NCBI RefSeq assembly: GCF_027409185.1
Contig: NC_084478.1
Location: forward strand, 81,265,624 to 81,329,623
Direction: 5' to 3'
Length of the DNA stretch: 64,000 nt
Source of the DNA: Cynocephalus volans
Lineage: Eukaryota; Chordata; Mammalia; Dermoptera; Cynocephalidae
Shown here: positions 34,069-45,824 of the stretch, piece by piece
Numbering within the stretch: the stretch's first letter is position 1
Layout: every line of letters starts with the position of its first letter
Program-made: the position numbers and the translations under genes
Notes under the pieces: generated by a model
Seen by the model: only the letters and a program-made list of their open reading frames with translations
Told to the model about the DNA's origin: nothing
Databases searched by the model: none

Positions 34069-35007
34069 ATGACAAAACACCAAAGGAAAGATACCAGAAA
34101 TATGAAAAATCAAGAAAGTATATCACCACCAAAGGAAAATAATAATTCTCAAGCACTATTGAAAGGTGTTGATCCTATAGAACAGGAAGTCTCTGAAATG
34201 ACAGACAAGGAATTTAGAGTAACTATTCTAAGGAAACTAAATGAGATACAAGAAAACTCAGTGAAACAACACAATGAAATGAGAAAAAAATACAGGATTT
34301 GAAAGAAGAAATGTACAAAGAAATCAATGCCTTGAAAAAGAATGTAGCTGAGGTTGTGGAGCTGAAGGATTCATTCAATGAAATAAAAAACACAACAGAG
34401 AGTTTAACCAGCAGACTTGAACAAGCAGAAGAGAGAATTTCTGACCTTGAAGACAGGCTGTTTGAATTATCACAGGCAGTCCAGAAAAAAGAAAAAAGAA
34501 TTTAAAAAATTGAAGAAAATCTAAGAGAGACAACTGATAAACTTAAGTGCTCAAATATCTGAATCATGGGTATTCCAGAAGGGGAGGAAAAAGGAAATGG
34601 CATTGAAAACATATTCAGTGAAATAATAGCAGAAAACTTCCCAGGTATAGGGAAAGTCACACATCTCCAGATTCAGAAAGCCCAAAGATCACCAAACACA
34701 TTCAACCCAAAAAGATCCTCTCCAAGACGTGATAATCAAACTGACAAAACTCAAAGACAAAGAGAGAATCTTAAAAGCTGCAAGAGAGAAGCGGCAAATC
34801 ACCTATATGGGAGCCCTAATCAGAATAACATCAGACTTTTCATCAGAAACCCTAAAAGCCAGAAAAGAATGGGGTGATATATTCAAAACACTAAAGGACA
34901 AAAATTGCCAGCCAAGAATACTTTACTCAGCAAGGCTATCCTTCCAAAATGGACAAATAGTATATTTCCCAGACAAACAAAAACTGTGGGAGTTCACTAC
35001 CACATGA
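34069..35007 (+). pseudogene. L1 ORF1 (RNA-binding protein), frameshifted
   Basis: ORF1p is the L1 RNP chaperone: an N-terminal coiled coil, an RRM and a C-terminal domain. The start is the ATG at 34069. The coiled-coil region is visible as 'LKKNVAEVVELKDSFNEIKN' and 'TSRLEQAEERISDLEDRLFE'. Downstream 'MGIPEGEEKGNGIENIFSEI' is the RRM start, and the C-terminal part ends near 35007. Frame changes occur near 34300, 34505 and 34800, so no single protein is encoded. Length matches a complete ORF1 of just over 300 codons. Confidence 0.9.
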
Positions 35008-36137
35008 CCAGCCCTACAAGAAATTCTCAAGGAAGTACTCGGTTTGATACCACAAAAACAACCATCACTGCCATGAATATGCAAGAAAGAACAATACCTA
35101 TCAGCAAAACAAAAATGCTAACAAAAGAGAAAGAAAGAGTTTATCTATCACCCCAAGAAACCAATAAATACAGAAGACAAACAGAAAATTAGAAAGAAAG
35201 GAATGAAAGGTACTTAAGACATCTAAAAATCAGTAAAATGCTAGGAGTAAATCAGCACCTTTCAATAGTAACTGTACATGTAAAGGGATTAAATTCCACA
35301 TTCAAAAGACACAGACTGACTGGATTAAAAAGATGGACCCAACAATATGCTGTCTTCAAGAGACTCACTTGACCTATAAAGATACATATAAACTAAGAGT
35401 GAAAGTATAGAAAAAGACATATCATGAAAATAGAAATGAAAAACGAGCTGGAGTAGCTATTCTTATATCAGATAAAATAGACTTTAAAGCAAAAACCATA
35501 AAAAGAGGTAAAGAAGGCCACTATATAATGATAAAAGGATCTATCCATCAAAAAGACGTAACAATCATAAATATATATGCACCGAATGTTGGAGCAGCCA
35601 GATTTACAAAGCAAACACTATTAGATCTAAAGAAAGAGACAGACACTAACACCATAATAGCGGGGGACCTAAACACCCCATTCTCATCATTGGACAGATC
35701 ATCTAGCAAAAAATCAACAGAGAAACACAAGATCTAAACAATACTTTAGATCAATTGGACTTGGTAGATATCTACAGAACATTCCATCCAACAGCCTCAG
35801 AATATTCATTCTTCTCATCAGCACATGGAACATTCTCCAGGATAGATGACATGTTAGGTCACAAAGCAAGTCTAAACAAATTCAAAAAAATTGGAATTAT
35901 TCCATGTATTTCTTCTGACCACAATGGATTAAAATTAGTAATCATTAATAAACAAAACTCTAAAAACTATACAAACACATGGAAATTAAACAATATTCTA
36001 CTCAATGACATGTGGTTCCAAGAAGAAATTAAACAGGAAATCCAAAAACTTCTTGAAACTAATGAAAATAATGACACATCATACCAAAACCTGTGGGATA
36101 CTGCAAAAGCAGTTTTCAGGGGGAAATTTATTGCATG

Positions 36138-36151
36138 AAATGCTTACTTCA
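36138..36151. repeat. SINE target-site duplication, left copy
   Basis: AAATGCTTACTTCA; exact right copy at 36293-36306. Confidence 0.9.
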
Positions 36152-36292
36152 GGGCCGAGCCCGTGGCACACTCAGGAGAGTGTGGCGCTGGCAGCGCGGC
36201 AACGCTCCCGCCGCAGGTTCGGATCCTACATAGGAATGGCCGGTGCACTCACTGGCTGAGTGCCGGTCACGAAAAAGACAAAAAAAAAAAAA
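36152..36292 (+). mobile_element. tRNA-derived SINE (probably colugo CYN type)
   Basis: About 127 bp plus A tail. The 5' part folds like a tRNA-Ile relative: GGGCCGAGCCCGTGGCACAC head, and a B-box-like GGTTCGGATCC at 36217-36227. The 3' part ends 'GTGCCGGTCACGAAAAAGAC' and an A-run. It is flanked by exact 14-bp duplications and interrupts L1 ORF2. From memory this resembles the tRNA-Ile SINEs of Dermoptera; other tRNA-derived families cannot be excluded without a search. Confidence 0.8.
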
Positions 36293-39210
36293 AAATGCTT
36301 ACTTCAGAAGAATCAAAAGATGGCAAATAAATAACCTAACAGTTCACCTTAAAGATCTAGAAAAACAAGAACAATCCAAACCTAAAGTTAGTAGATGGAA
36401 AGAAATAATTAAGATCAGAGCAGAACTAAATAAGATAGAAACCCGAAAAACAATACAAAAGATCAATGAAACAAAAAGTTGGGTTTTTGAAAAGATAAAT
36501 AAAATCAACAAACCTTTAGCAAGATTAACTAAGAAGAGAGAAGACCCAAATAACAAAAATTAGAAATGAAAAAGGTGATATTACAACTGACACCTCAGAA
36601 ATACAAGGAATCATCAGAGACTACTATAAACAACTATATGCCAACAAATTTGAAAATATGGAGGAAATGGATAAATTTCTGGATGCATACAAACTACCAA
36701 AACTGAGCCAAGAAGATATAGAAATTCTGAACAGACCAATAACAATATAAGAGATTGAAGCTGTTATCAGAAGGCTCCCAACAAAAAAAGCCTAGGACTG
36801 GATGGGTTCACTGCAGAGTTCAACCAAACCTTCAAAGAGGAACTGATACCAATTCTCTACAAACTGTTCCAAAAGACTGAAACAGAGGCTGTTCTCCCAA
36901 ACTCATTGATGAGGGAAACATCACCCTGATACCAAAACCAGACAAAGATGCATCAAAAATAGAAAACTACAGGCCAATATCCTTGATGAATATAGATGAT
37001 ATAATCCTCAATAAAATACTAGCTAACAGAATACAGCAACACATACCAAAAATTATACACCACGATCAAGTGGGATTCATCCCAGGGATGCAAAGTTGGT
37101 TCAACATACGCAAACCAATAAATGTGATACACCACATCAATAAAAGCAAAGACAAAAACCACATGATTATCTCTATTGATGCTGAAAAAGCATTTGACAA
37201 AACTCAACATCCTTTCATTATAAAAACTCTCTATAAGTTAGGCATAGATGGAAAGTGTCTCAACATAATTAAAGCCATATACGCTAAGCCCACTGCCAAT
37301 ATCATCCTGAATGGGGAAAAGCTGAAAGCTTTTCCCTTAAAAACACGAACTAGACAAGGATGCCAACTCTCACCACTCCTATTCAACATAGTGTTGGAAG
37401 TACTAGCCAGAGCAATCAGAGAAGAGAAGGAAATAAAGGGCATCCAGATTGGAAAGGATGAAGTCAAGCTGTCCCTTTTTGTGGATGATATGATCCTATA
37501 TATTGAACAGCCTAAAGACTCTATAAAAAAACTCCTAGACTTGATAAATGATTTCAGCAAAGTTGCAGGATACAAACTCAACACACAAAAATGAGTAGCA
37601 TTTCTACACTCCAACAGTGAATACGCAGAAAAAGAAATCAAGAAAGCTAGCCCATTTACAACAGCCACCAAAAAAATAAAATACTTAGGAATAAAGCTGA
37701 ACAAGGATGTGAAAAAACTCTATGAAGAGAACTACCAACCACTGTTGAGAGAAATTAAAGAAGACACAAGAAGATGGAAAGATATCCCTTGCTCTTGGAT
37801 TGGAAGAATTCACATTGTGAAAATGTCCATCTTACCCAAAGTGATCTACAGATTCAATGCAATCCCCATCAAAATTCCAATGACATTTTTCTCTGAGATG
37901 GAAAAAGCTATCCAGACATTTAAATGGAACAACAAAAGACCACGCATAGCCAAAGCAATCCTGAGGGAAAAAAAAAAAAAAAGCTGGAGGCATAACACTA
38001 CCTGACTTTAAACTATACTACAAAGCTATGATAAACCAAACAGCATGGTACTGGCATAAAAACAGACACATATATCAATGGACTAGAATAGAGAACCCCA
38101 AAATCAATCTATACGCCTACAGCCATCTGATATTTGACAAAGGCAGCAAATCTACATACTGGGGAAGAGACCGCCTTTTCAACAAGTGTTGCTGGGAGAA
38201 TTGGATACTCATATGTAGAAGATTGAAACTAGCCCTGTACCTTTCACCATATACCAAAATCAACTCAAAATGGATTAAAGAATTAAATATACACCCTGAA
38301 ACAATAAAACTCCTTAAAGAAAACATAGGGGAACACTCCAAGAAGTAGGAATGGGTACAGACTTTATGAATAGGACCCCAAAAGCACAGGCAACTATAGG
38401 AAAAATAAACAAATGGGATTATATCAAACTAAAAATCTTCTGCATAGCAAAAGAAACAATCAATAGAGTAAAAAGACAACCAACAGAGTGGGAGAAAATA
38501 TTCACAAAATATACATCTGACAAAGGATTAATATCCAGAATTTACAAGGAACTCAAACAACTTTACAGCAAAAAACCAAATACTCCAATTAAAAAATGGG
38601 CAAAGGAGCTGAATAGGCATTTCTCAAAGGAAGATATACGAGTGGCCAAAGACACATGAAAAAATGCTCAACCTCACTCAGCATCTGGGAAATGCAAATC
38701 AAGACCACATTGAGATACCATCTCACTCCAGTCAAGATGGCTAATATCCAAAAGAGTGAGAATGGTAAGTGCTGGAGAGGATGTGGAGAGAAAGGAACTC
38801 TCATGCACTGCTGGTGGGACTGCAAATTGGTGCAGCCTTTATGGAAAATGGTATGGAGGCTCCTCAAACAATTACAGATAGATCTACCATATGACCCAGC
38901 TATTCCACTGTTGGGAATATACCCAGAGGAATGGAAATCATCATGCCGAAGGGATACCTGTACTTCAATGTTTACAGCAGCACTATTTACAGTAGCCAAG
39001 AGTTGGAAACAGCCCAAATGTCCATCATCTGATGAATGGATAAGGAAACTGTGGTATATGTACACAATGGAATACGACTCTGCTATAAAAAAGAACAAAA
39101 TACTACCATTCGCAACAACATGGATGGACTTAGAGAAAATTATACTAAGTGAAACAAGTCAGACACAGAAAGAGAAATATCACATGTTCTCACTTATTTG
39201 TGGGAACTAA

Positions 39211-39390
39211 AAATAAATAAATAAATAAACACACAAACAAATCAAGGGTAGTGGGGGAAGAAGACAGAATAACCGCAAAAATTCCTTGAACTATTTAAGT
39301 AAAGTGAACAGATATGATGTGGGGGAGGAGGGGAAGGCGTGGAGAGGAATGGGTAAATGGGCGTGAAGATCAACTACAATGTATTTTGAG

Positions 39391-39425
<35 letters not shown>
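39211..39425 (+). mobile_element. 3'UTR and poly(A) tail of the full-length L1
   Basis: Contains an (AAAT)n run at 39210-39228, a purine-rich tract ('GGGGGAGGAGGGGAAGG', near 39320) typical of L1 3'UTRs, and about 31 A from 39395. Confidence 0.85.
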
Positions 39426-39433
<8 letters not shown>

Positions 39434-39440
39434 GGCTGCC
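39426..39440. repeat. Target-site duplication of full-length L1, right copy
   Basis: AGAACTGAGGCTGCC, identical to 33423-33437. Confidence 0.85.
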
Positions 39441-39646
39441 AGAGGTGGGAAAGAAGGAGGGGGAGGGGGGTTAGTGAGGAATTGGTAAAGGGCCACAAAA
39501 CATGATTACATTGTGCAATGTTGAATATACTAATTATCCTGATTTGAGCATCACATATTGCACACAGGTATTGATATTCAACGTGGCACTCCACAGGTAT
39601 ATACAATCAATTATGTTTCAATTAAAAAAAAACTGGATTAAAAAAA

Positions 39647-39660
39647 AGAAATGGCATGTA
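39647..39660. repeat. Target-site duplication of outer L1, right copy
   Basis: AGAAATGGCATGTA, identical to 31885-31898; preceded by the outer L1's A-rich end. Confidence 0.85.
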
Positions 39661-40984
39661 CAAACCTATATATGTATTTGGAAATGGGGAGGTTTAAACA
39701 AATATTGTAATTATAATAGGTAAATGCTGGTTAGATATAAGTTCGTGGGCTAAATGCCTGTAGTCCTTCTGCAGAGAGGTTCTAGATGTGCCAAGAACAC
39801 CCTGGAATTCAGACCTGAATTGGGGCGATCTTTAGAGACACTGTAATTTACATTCACTGCAGGTATATCTGTTTCTGGGCAGGGTTAGCTTAAAGGATCA
39901 GCTGAAAGCTGTCCAAAACAGTTAAGACAGTGATATGTTGGTATGCCTGCACCTACACACAGGCCAGGAACAGCCATGACTGGCTTTGGCAGCAAAATCA
40001 TAATGAGAAGTGGCAGGCATCTGAGTACTCCACTGGAAACTGACCTGGGCCCTAGCAGGCCTCCTGCAGTGAATTTAAATATATAAGAAACTAGATCTGA
40101 CTCATAGGAGCAGGCATTTTCTATGAAACCACACTACTTTTCTTCTCAACTTGCTAAGCCCAAGAGGACATGGAAATCCTTGATTCAGAGAAGCTTGGTG
40201 TTCTCCTTTCATTCTGTAGCTTGAAGGAGAGAGGGTCATTTTTTCTCCTGGGGATCACTCCTCTATTTTGAATATTTAAAAATCAAAGCAAAAGCTAACA
40301 AAAGCCAAGCTGTTTTTCTTTGTTCTTAACACCACGTAAAACTCATTACTAAAACGTTGGTTCTCTTTGCTCTATTGCCAAAGTAGTAGGTTCTAGTTGT
40401 AAACTTTTTCAAGGACTTCCCTGGTCATGAAGTCTGTCAATTGATGAAAAGAATTCTATGTTATTATCTTAGCCTACATATGCTTAAATTGTGCTGTGTT
40501 TTATTCTGAAAAACAATGTTATTTTCTCCTGACTTTTCAAGAGCACCTGAGAATATCATCAAGGCCACGGTCAATTGCACAAACAGCTGATTTGTGAATG
40601 ATGCATCAGCAGTTACTACCACAGCTGCTTCATTTCATTCAGACAACAGATTGATAAATTCAGAGTTTCAAAAAATCCTTCTCCTCCAACATATATTAAG
40701 TACAACAGACATATCAAACAAGATGCCAAATGCTGAAGAAGGCCCAGCAGTCCTTGTCAGAGTATCGTTGTTTGGACATGTTAACACACAGCTCCAAAAG
40801 GACTTTTCCTTTAACTCCAAATAGCACCTGAGAAGAGCCATTTCACATGCCCTTTCTCCTTAGAGAGACATCCAACTTTAGGTTGCCACTTTCCTTAGAG
40901 ACGGCAATACAAGCCTCTTTCTTGATTCTTCGGCCTTTTGTTTAAAATCTATTCTCATTAGTTCTCCACCTATTCAAAAATGTT
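39661..40984. other. HDAC8 intron 4, unassigned unique sequence
   Basis: No exon or repeat recognised. A 76-codon plus-strand frame at 40594-40824 has no splice context and no known domain. Confidence 0.45.
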
Positions 40985-41345
40985 TGCCACTTCTTTCAAG
41001 AATTAGCTCTTAAATTCACCTCTCCCAGGACCTCTGTGATCAATTCCTCTTTACTGCTAAGTTTCTTCAGCTCATACATATATTCCATTGGTACCATAAT
41101 TGATGTTGTTCTCTAATTATTCTAATTTTGTTAATATTTCTAGAGTGTAAGTCCCATGAAGACAGACGAATTTCCAAAAGCTGAAAAGGAATTTAGAGAC
41201 TGTTTAATTATATCTTTTGCCCTGCACATTTTGCTGATGAAGAAACTAAGGCCTAGGGAGGTTAATCCGTCCAAGTCAGTTAGGCAAGTTAGCGCAGAAC
41301 CCAGGTGTCCTGATTTTCAACAGTGCGCTTTCCACTATATTAGGC
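40985..41345 (+). mobile_element. L2 scrap followed by MIR
   Basis: 'AGTGTAAGTCCCATGAAGAC' (41144-41163) is an L2-type tail. 'GATGAAGAAACTAAGGCCTA' and 'GCAGAACCCAGGTGTCCTG' (41236-41312) form a MIR core. Confidence 0.65.
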
Positions 41346-41499
41346 TGTCTTCTATTTCACTTGCATCTCTTTGGAATGCCTCGTAAAGTGCTATATACAC
41401 ATGTCTCCTAATAAATGTCAATACAATAACCATAAAAGTTTACATAACTGAGAAATTGACTCAAGGAAAGAGTCAGAAAGCAGAAAGATTATTTTCTTA

Positions 41500-41643
<144 letters not shown>

Positions 41644-41789
41644 TTAGGGCAAAAATTGGAAGAGCTTGTTAAAAGATGAACTGGAGAAAGAGGAAGAATA
41701 GGTTGGGGTGTGACAACAACATGCCCTACTAAAAAGCTACTGTGCTAACATCAGCTCCAACTAAGAGAAACATCTCCAGTGTTGGGGAA

Positions 41790-41960
41790 AGAATATTTTA
41801 AAATGTTAGAGCTAGAAAGAATAAACCTTCAAGATGAACTAGTCACATCCTACAGATGTGAGAGAAACCAAGGCCTGAGAGGTGATGTGTTTTGTCAGTG
41901 GTCACACAGAGCCAGGCTCAGGGCTCATTTCCAGTCCAGTGACCTACTAAACCGTGCTGT
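41790..41960 (+). mobile_element. MIR-like SINE
   Basis: 'GAGAAACCAAGGCCTGAGAG' and 'CAGTGGTCACACAGAGCCAG' are MIR 3' blocks. Lies in HDAC8 intron 3. Confidence 0.7.
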
Positions 41961-42327
41961 TTCTCTAGACTATCCTATTGGCCACTTACGGTTTTAAAAA
42001 ATGCAACTGTTTAATGAGAGATAAGGTGGAATACTTAGCCAGAACATAAATCTGTGTTCAACTAAATCAGCATATAGACAGCCAGACCAGATGTGAGCAC
42101 TGCCATTTGGGCCTAAGCAACTACAAGGTTTTCCTCCATCTGACCCATCATCCAATTTTGCTCAACTCATATGGTTTTCTTGTTTAGTGAGTTATACGTA
42201 GCTAACCCAAGATGAGGACTGACAGAGAATACACTCTTTCTTAATTAAAAATTATTAAAAACCATGATGCAAGTTATAAAAAATTAAATAGCATAATCTA
42301 CAGATGGAGGTTGTTGATCTTCCATCA

Positions 42328-42507
<180 letters not shown>

Positions 42508-42914
42508 TCAGTGAGTCAGACACAGAGTATGCCAGAAGTTGGAAACATGAGCCAGCTGTCTGAGCAGAAAATACAGCTCCCAGCTTCTGGTTCCAGTGGA
42601 CAGAAGTAATAAACATATTCTCTTCCTCCCCTATACTGTACAATCTTCCCTTCCTCACATCTATGGTAATGACTTCATTAATAAGGGGCAAGAGGATAGA
42701 TTAGTCCCTTGACATATAGGTAAGTGAAAATAAGTGAATAATTATATTTGAGTAAAACGAATGATTAGGTATCAAACTTTACTCTGTGAGTTATAACTTT
42801 CATGACGAACCAGAAGGCAGAGATATTTTCATTTGAATCAGCTGCTAATTGGGCTATATAATCCTTTCAGCTATATCTTTATTATAATACACAGCTGTAT
42901 TTTAATGCATTTTG

Positions 42915-43110
42915 AATTTGGAGTCAGATTTGGAGTCAGAGAGCTGGGCCACTGTCCTAAGTCTGTATTTATTAGCTCTACAATCGCAGGTAAATTGACT
43001 CTTCTATAGCTCAGTTTCCTCATCTGTAAAATGGGGAAACTTATGAGACTTATGTAAAGACTAAATGACAATATACACAAAAATGTTTTGTGGATAACTA
43101 TCACTATTAT
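42915..43110 (+). mobile_element. MIR SINE
   Basis: 'CTCAGTTTCCTCATCTGTAA' followed by AATGGGGAAA (near 43011-43038) is the classic MIR signature. In HDAC8 intron 2. Confidence 0.85.
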
Positions 43111-43394
43111 TAATATTAAAAGATAAAAATAGGCAACACAAAATGTACAAAGTTTTGATACTTGGTCACTCACATCTGCCTCTGAGAGGAAGGAGAGAAG
43201 GAGCAAAATGGTGCGCTTCACTCAGAACCTCTCAACCTTCTCCTCACAAGATGTGACAAATAGGAGTGAATGAGAGATACAGAGAGCTAACCTAACACCA
43301 GGACTCACCACCTCTAACCTCTGGCTGCCTATTTTCCATTTCCTCTTCTTGACACCGCCACTGCCACTACCATTCTCCAGCCCTTGCCACTTAA

Positions 43395-43540
43395 AGGTGG
43401 TCTGTGGGCCAACAGCATCAGCATCTCCTGGGGACTTGTTAGAAATGCAGAACTTCAGCCTCACCTTAGACCTATTGAATCAGATTTTGTATTTTAACAA
43501 GATGATGTGATTCATATGCACATTCAAGTTGAAGGAGTAC
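43395..43540 (+). mobile_element. MER20 hAT MITE
   Basis: 'AACAGCATCAGCATCTCCTG', 'GGGACTTGTTAGAAATGCAG' and 'TTTTGTATTTTAACAAGATG' in order. Confidence 0.85.
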
Positions 43541-43544
43541 TGAC

Positions 43545-44174
43545 CTAGGCCACAGGGAGGCAGTTAGTAGCTCTTTATGTTTGCTGAACGGGAACATGGC
43601 CATGACTTACTACTATCACCAAGGTGGCCAGGAGAAATCCTGTGGTCCAGCCTCAAAAATTAAATATATAGCCAAGATCCAAAAAATCCTTGCTTCTTCA
43701 AGAAAATATGTCTATACCATCAAAGGTAAAAAAATTAAAATAAAAATTTTATAATTTCTTGGGCCATGTTTTCCAGCCCTAGTAGGTACTTCTAGCACCC
43801 TCTAACTTATTTTGTTAAATGTTACAGTTAAAAAACACTTACTGAAAGCCTGTCTAACAGCAAGGAAACTGGGCAGTTTTACTTTGTTTCGTTATCTTGT
43901 TTATCATAAAATAATTTTCTGAAATGTTAAATAACTTCAATGGAAGGCATGTGAATATCATGTTTCCCAAACATATGGGTTAAAAAAATGGCTGAAAAAC
44001 ACTCCTGAAGAAGGTACTCAGAAAACAATTTTGTTAATAATAAGGATAAAATCTGAAAGCCCATTACACTACCTCTGGGAGATAAATAAAACATACCAAA
44101 CTAGCTGACATAGACACTCATCTATTTAGCCAGAAAATGTCATAAATAATCCTATAGATGGCAGGGTTATAATA
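43545..44174. other. HDAC8 intron 2, nothing recognised
   Basis: AT-rich intron sequence without exon or clear repeat. Confidence 0.4.
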
Positions 44175-44764
44175 TAGCCATGCATTGCTTAACAACGGGG
44201 ATACGTTCTGAGAAATGCACTGTTAGGTGACTTTGTCATTGTGTGAACGTTAGAGTGTACTTCCGCAAACCTAGATGGTACAGCCTACTGCACACTTAGG
44301 CCATGTGGTACAGCCTGTTGCTCCTAGGCTACAAACCTCTACAGTATGTTACTCTGCTGAATACAGTAGGCAATCGTAACACAATGGTATGTATTTGTGC
44401 ATCTAAACATATCTAAACATAGAAAGGGTACAGTAAAAATACATATAAAAGATAAAAAATTGTACACCTGTATAAGACACTTACTATGAATGGAGCTTGC
44501 AGGACTGGAAGTTACTCTGGGTGAGACAGTGAGTGAGCAGTGAGTGAATGTGAAGGTCTAGGACATTGCTGTCCGCTACCGTAGACTTTATAAACACTGT
44601 ACACGGGCTACACTAAATTTATAAAAAATAAAGTAGTTGTGCTTCGACGTTGTGATGGCTATGACGTTATGACGGCTACGATGTCACTAGGTGATAGGAA
44701 TTTTTCAGCTTCATTATAATGCGGTACTTCGTTGACTGAAAAGTCGGTATGCAGCACATGACTG
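44175..44764 (+). mobile_element. Tigger-type (Tigger3-like) DNA transposon remnant
   Basis: A 590-bp non-autonomous element with terminal inverted repeats: left 'TAGCCATGCATTGCTTAACA', right ending 'TATGCAGCACATGACTG'. TA target duplications lie at 44173-44174 and 44765-44766. Interior blocks 'ATACGTTCTGAGAAATGCAC' and 'TTGCTCCTAGGCTACAAACC' match a family I recall as Tigger3. No transposase frame is left. It sits 360 bp downstream of HDAC8 exon 2 in intron 2. Confidence 0.8.
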
Positions 44765-45124
44765 TATTTGCTCTTATAATGACATCAAATACAGAAATGG
44801 CAATAAAAAGCAACCTCGTTTTTTTGAAGGAAGCACTTAACTCTGTCCACAAAGTACCTATCCCTAGGATACTTTCCCAGCCAGTTAAGAAGTACTATTT
44901 CTAATGGATCTTAACTGCGTCATGCACTTTTTTCAAGTTTTCTTAATTCTTCAAGAGCTTTCACGGGTTACAGGCAGATTACAAACACTGTGAATAGTGT
45001 CATGAAAATCTAAAAAAACCCCAACCAAACAGCATTCTCTTCCTAATTAGCCCTATTGGGAAGCAGGATATTAAGGCTAGGAACACCTAGCTTCAGGGCT
45101 AGGTCTTCACGAAAGACAACTTAC

Positions 45125-45177
45125 CTCATTTGCTTATGCAGTGCATATGCTTCAATCAAAGAATGTACCATACTGGC
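45125..45177 (-). CDS. HDAC8: HDAC8 exon 2 (residues 38-54/55)
   Basis: A 53-bp exon translating to 'ASMVHSLIEAYALHKQM' plus two bases of Arg55. It contains Ser39, the known PKA phosphorylation site that lowers HDAC8 activity, preceded by Lys-Arg from exon 1. The amphipathic helix is as in human HDAC8. Acceptor AG is at 45179-45178 and donor GTAAG starts at 45124. It is too short to appear as an open frame of its own, but frame and identity fit exons 1 and 3 exactly. Confidence 0.95.
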
Positions 45178-45713
45178 CTAAAAACATCAGCATAAAAAAA
45201 GCAAGAAAATAGTCTCTTAAAAGTTTAATTCAGCAAAATCCCGTCAATTTCGCCATCCCGAGCAAAGGAACTAACTTTGTTTCAGCTCTCTTCCCTTCTG
45301 TTACTTAACAGTTACAATACACTTTAGATAATACACAAAGTATCAAAACCCTAAAGGCGAAAGCTACCCGGCTTTACTCAGGTGATGGAACTCCTTTCTC
45401 CCGCAGCTTCTTTTCCACTTCAGCGATCCCCTTGTGGTAAAAACTCTATCCCCTCCCTGTCATCCCCCCACACTCCGTGCCCCAACCCCTCCCCTCCCCC
45501 CACCTGTACATTGGACGCCCCGCAGGGACGCCCTGCGCTCTCCCAAACGATAAGAGAACACTTCTTCCTGTTACAGCGTTAGGTATCTGATACTGCTACC
45601 CAAATTTCTGCTGAAGATTTTCCCCAGCCTAGTATCCTCTCCGCTTCCTACTGCCCTCCCGTCCACCACCCTCACCTCAAAAGCCTACAGTCTTTCATTC
45701 CGACCTCTCTTAC

Positions 45714-45824
45714 CCGTTTGGGAACCTTGGCCAGGGAGTCGCACATACTGACATACTCGGGACTATAGATGTAGACCGGCGGCAACGGCTGCCCACCTTC
45801 CGCCGGTTCCTCCGGCTCTTCCAT
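45714..45824 (-). CDS. HDAC8: HDAC8 exon 1 coding part (residues 1-37)
   Basis: The start ATG at 45824-45822 lies in a good Kozak context (GTGGAAGATGG: A at -3, G at +4) and opens '[20 protein letters not shown]' followed by '[17 protein letters not shown]'. This is the HDAC8 N-terminus including the L1-loop sequence near the active site. The donor GTAAGAG starts at 45713. Compared with my memory of human, residues 9-15 differ (EGGQPLP versus DSGQSLV) and Ile34 is Val; the rest is conserved. No in-frame upstream ATG exists close by, so this start is secure. Confidence 0.96.

Larger units (their letters stand above)
35230..39210 (+). pseudogene. L1 ORF2 (endonuclease/reverse transcriptase), degenerate
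   Basis: ORF2p would supply the nick (AP-like endonuclease) and cDNA synthesis for L1 retrotransposition. Visible are the endonuclease part with '[20 protein letters not shown]' (35530-35737) and an 'SDHNGLKL' box near 35917 with the conserved SDH, then RT sequence with '[20 protein letters not shown]' (37070 on) and the catalytic box '[12 protein letters not shown]' near 37480, where FADD has become FVDD. The C-terminus with the cysteine motif '[20 protein letters not shown]' ends at 39210. Several stops and frameshifts plus the SINE at 36152 inactivate it. The longest intact piece is 203 codons. Confidence 0.92.
33438..39425 (+). mobile_element. Full-length L1
   Basis: About 6.0 kb, complete from a 5'UTR start ('GGTTCCGGTCAAGATAGCAC', near 33452) to a ~31-nt A tail. 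Order: 5'UTR with tandem monomers, ORF1 (34069-35007), short spacer, ORF2 (about 35230-39210), 3'UTR and tail. A 15-bp target-site duplication flanks it. It inserted into the second 3'UTR copy of the outer L1 and later received a SINE at 36152. Both ORFs are broken, so it is a fossil, though younger than its host by nesting. It lies antisense to HDAC8. Confidence 0.92.
31899..39646 (+). mobile_element. Outer 5'-truncated L1 containing three further insertions
   Basis: The outer L1's own DNA is 31899-33213, 33396-33437 and 39441-39646. It begins inside ORF2 ('CTGTAGAAGAATGAAACTAG'), runs to the ORF2 stop near 32881, and has a 3'UTR present twice in tandem (about 32918-33175, and 33185 onward). 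The second UTR copy is interrupted by a mini retro-insert and then by a full-length L1. A 14-bp target-site duplication flanks the assembly. Confidence 0.85.

Noticed and set aside
36152..36240. Functional tRNA gene
   Set aside because: Although the head is tRNA-Ile-like, it has an A tail, target duplications and lacks a proper anticodon stem, so it is a SINE.
38589..39098. 169-codon minus-strand frame
   Set aside because: Antisense shadow of the L1 ORF2 C-terminal region.
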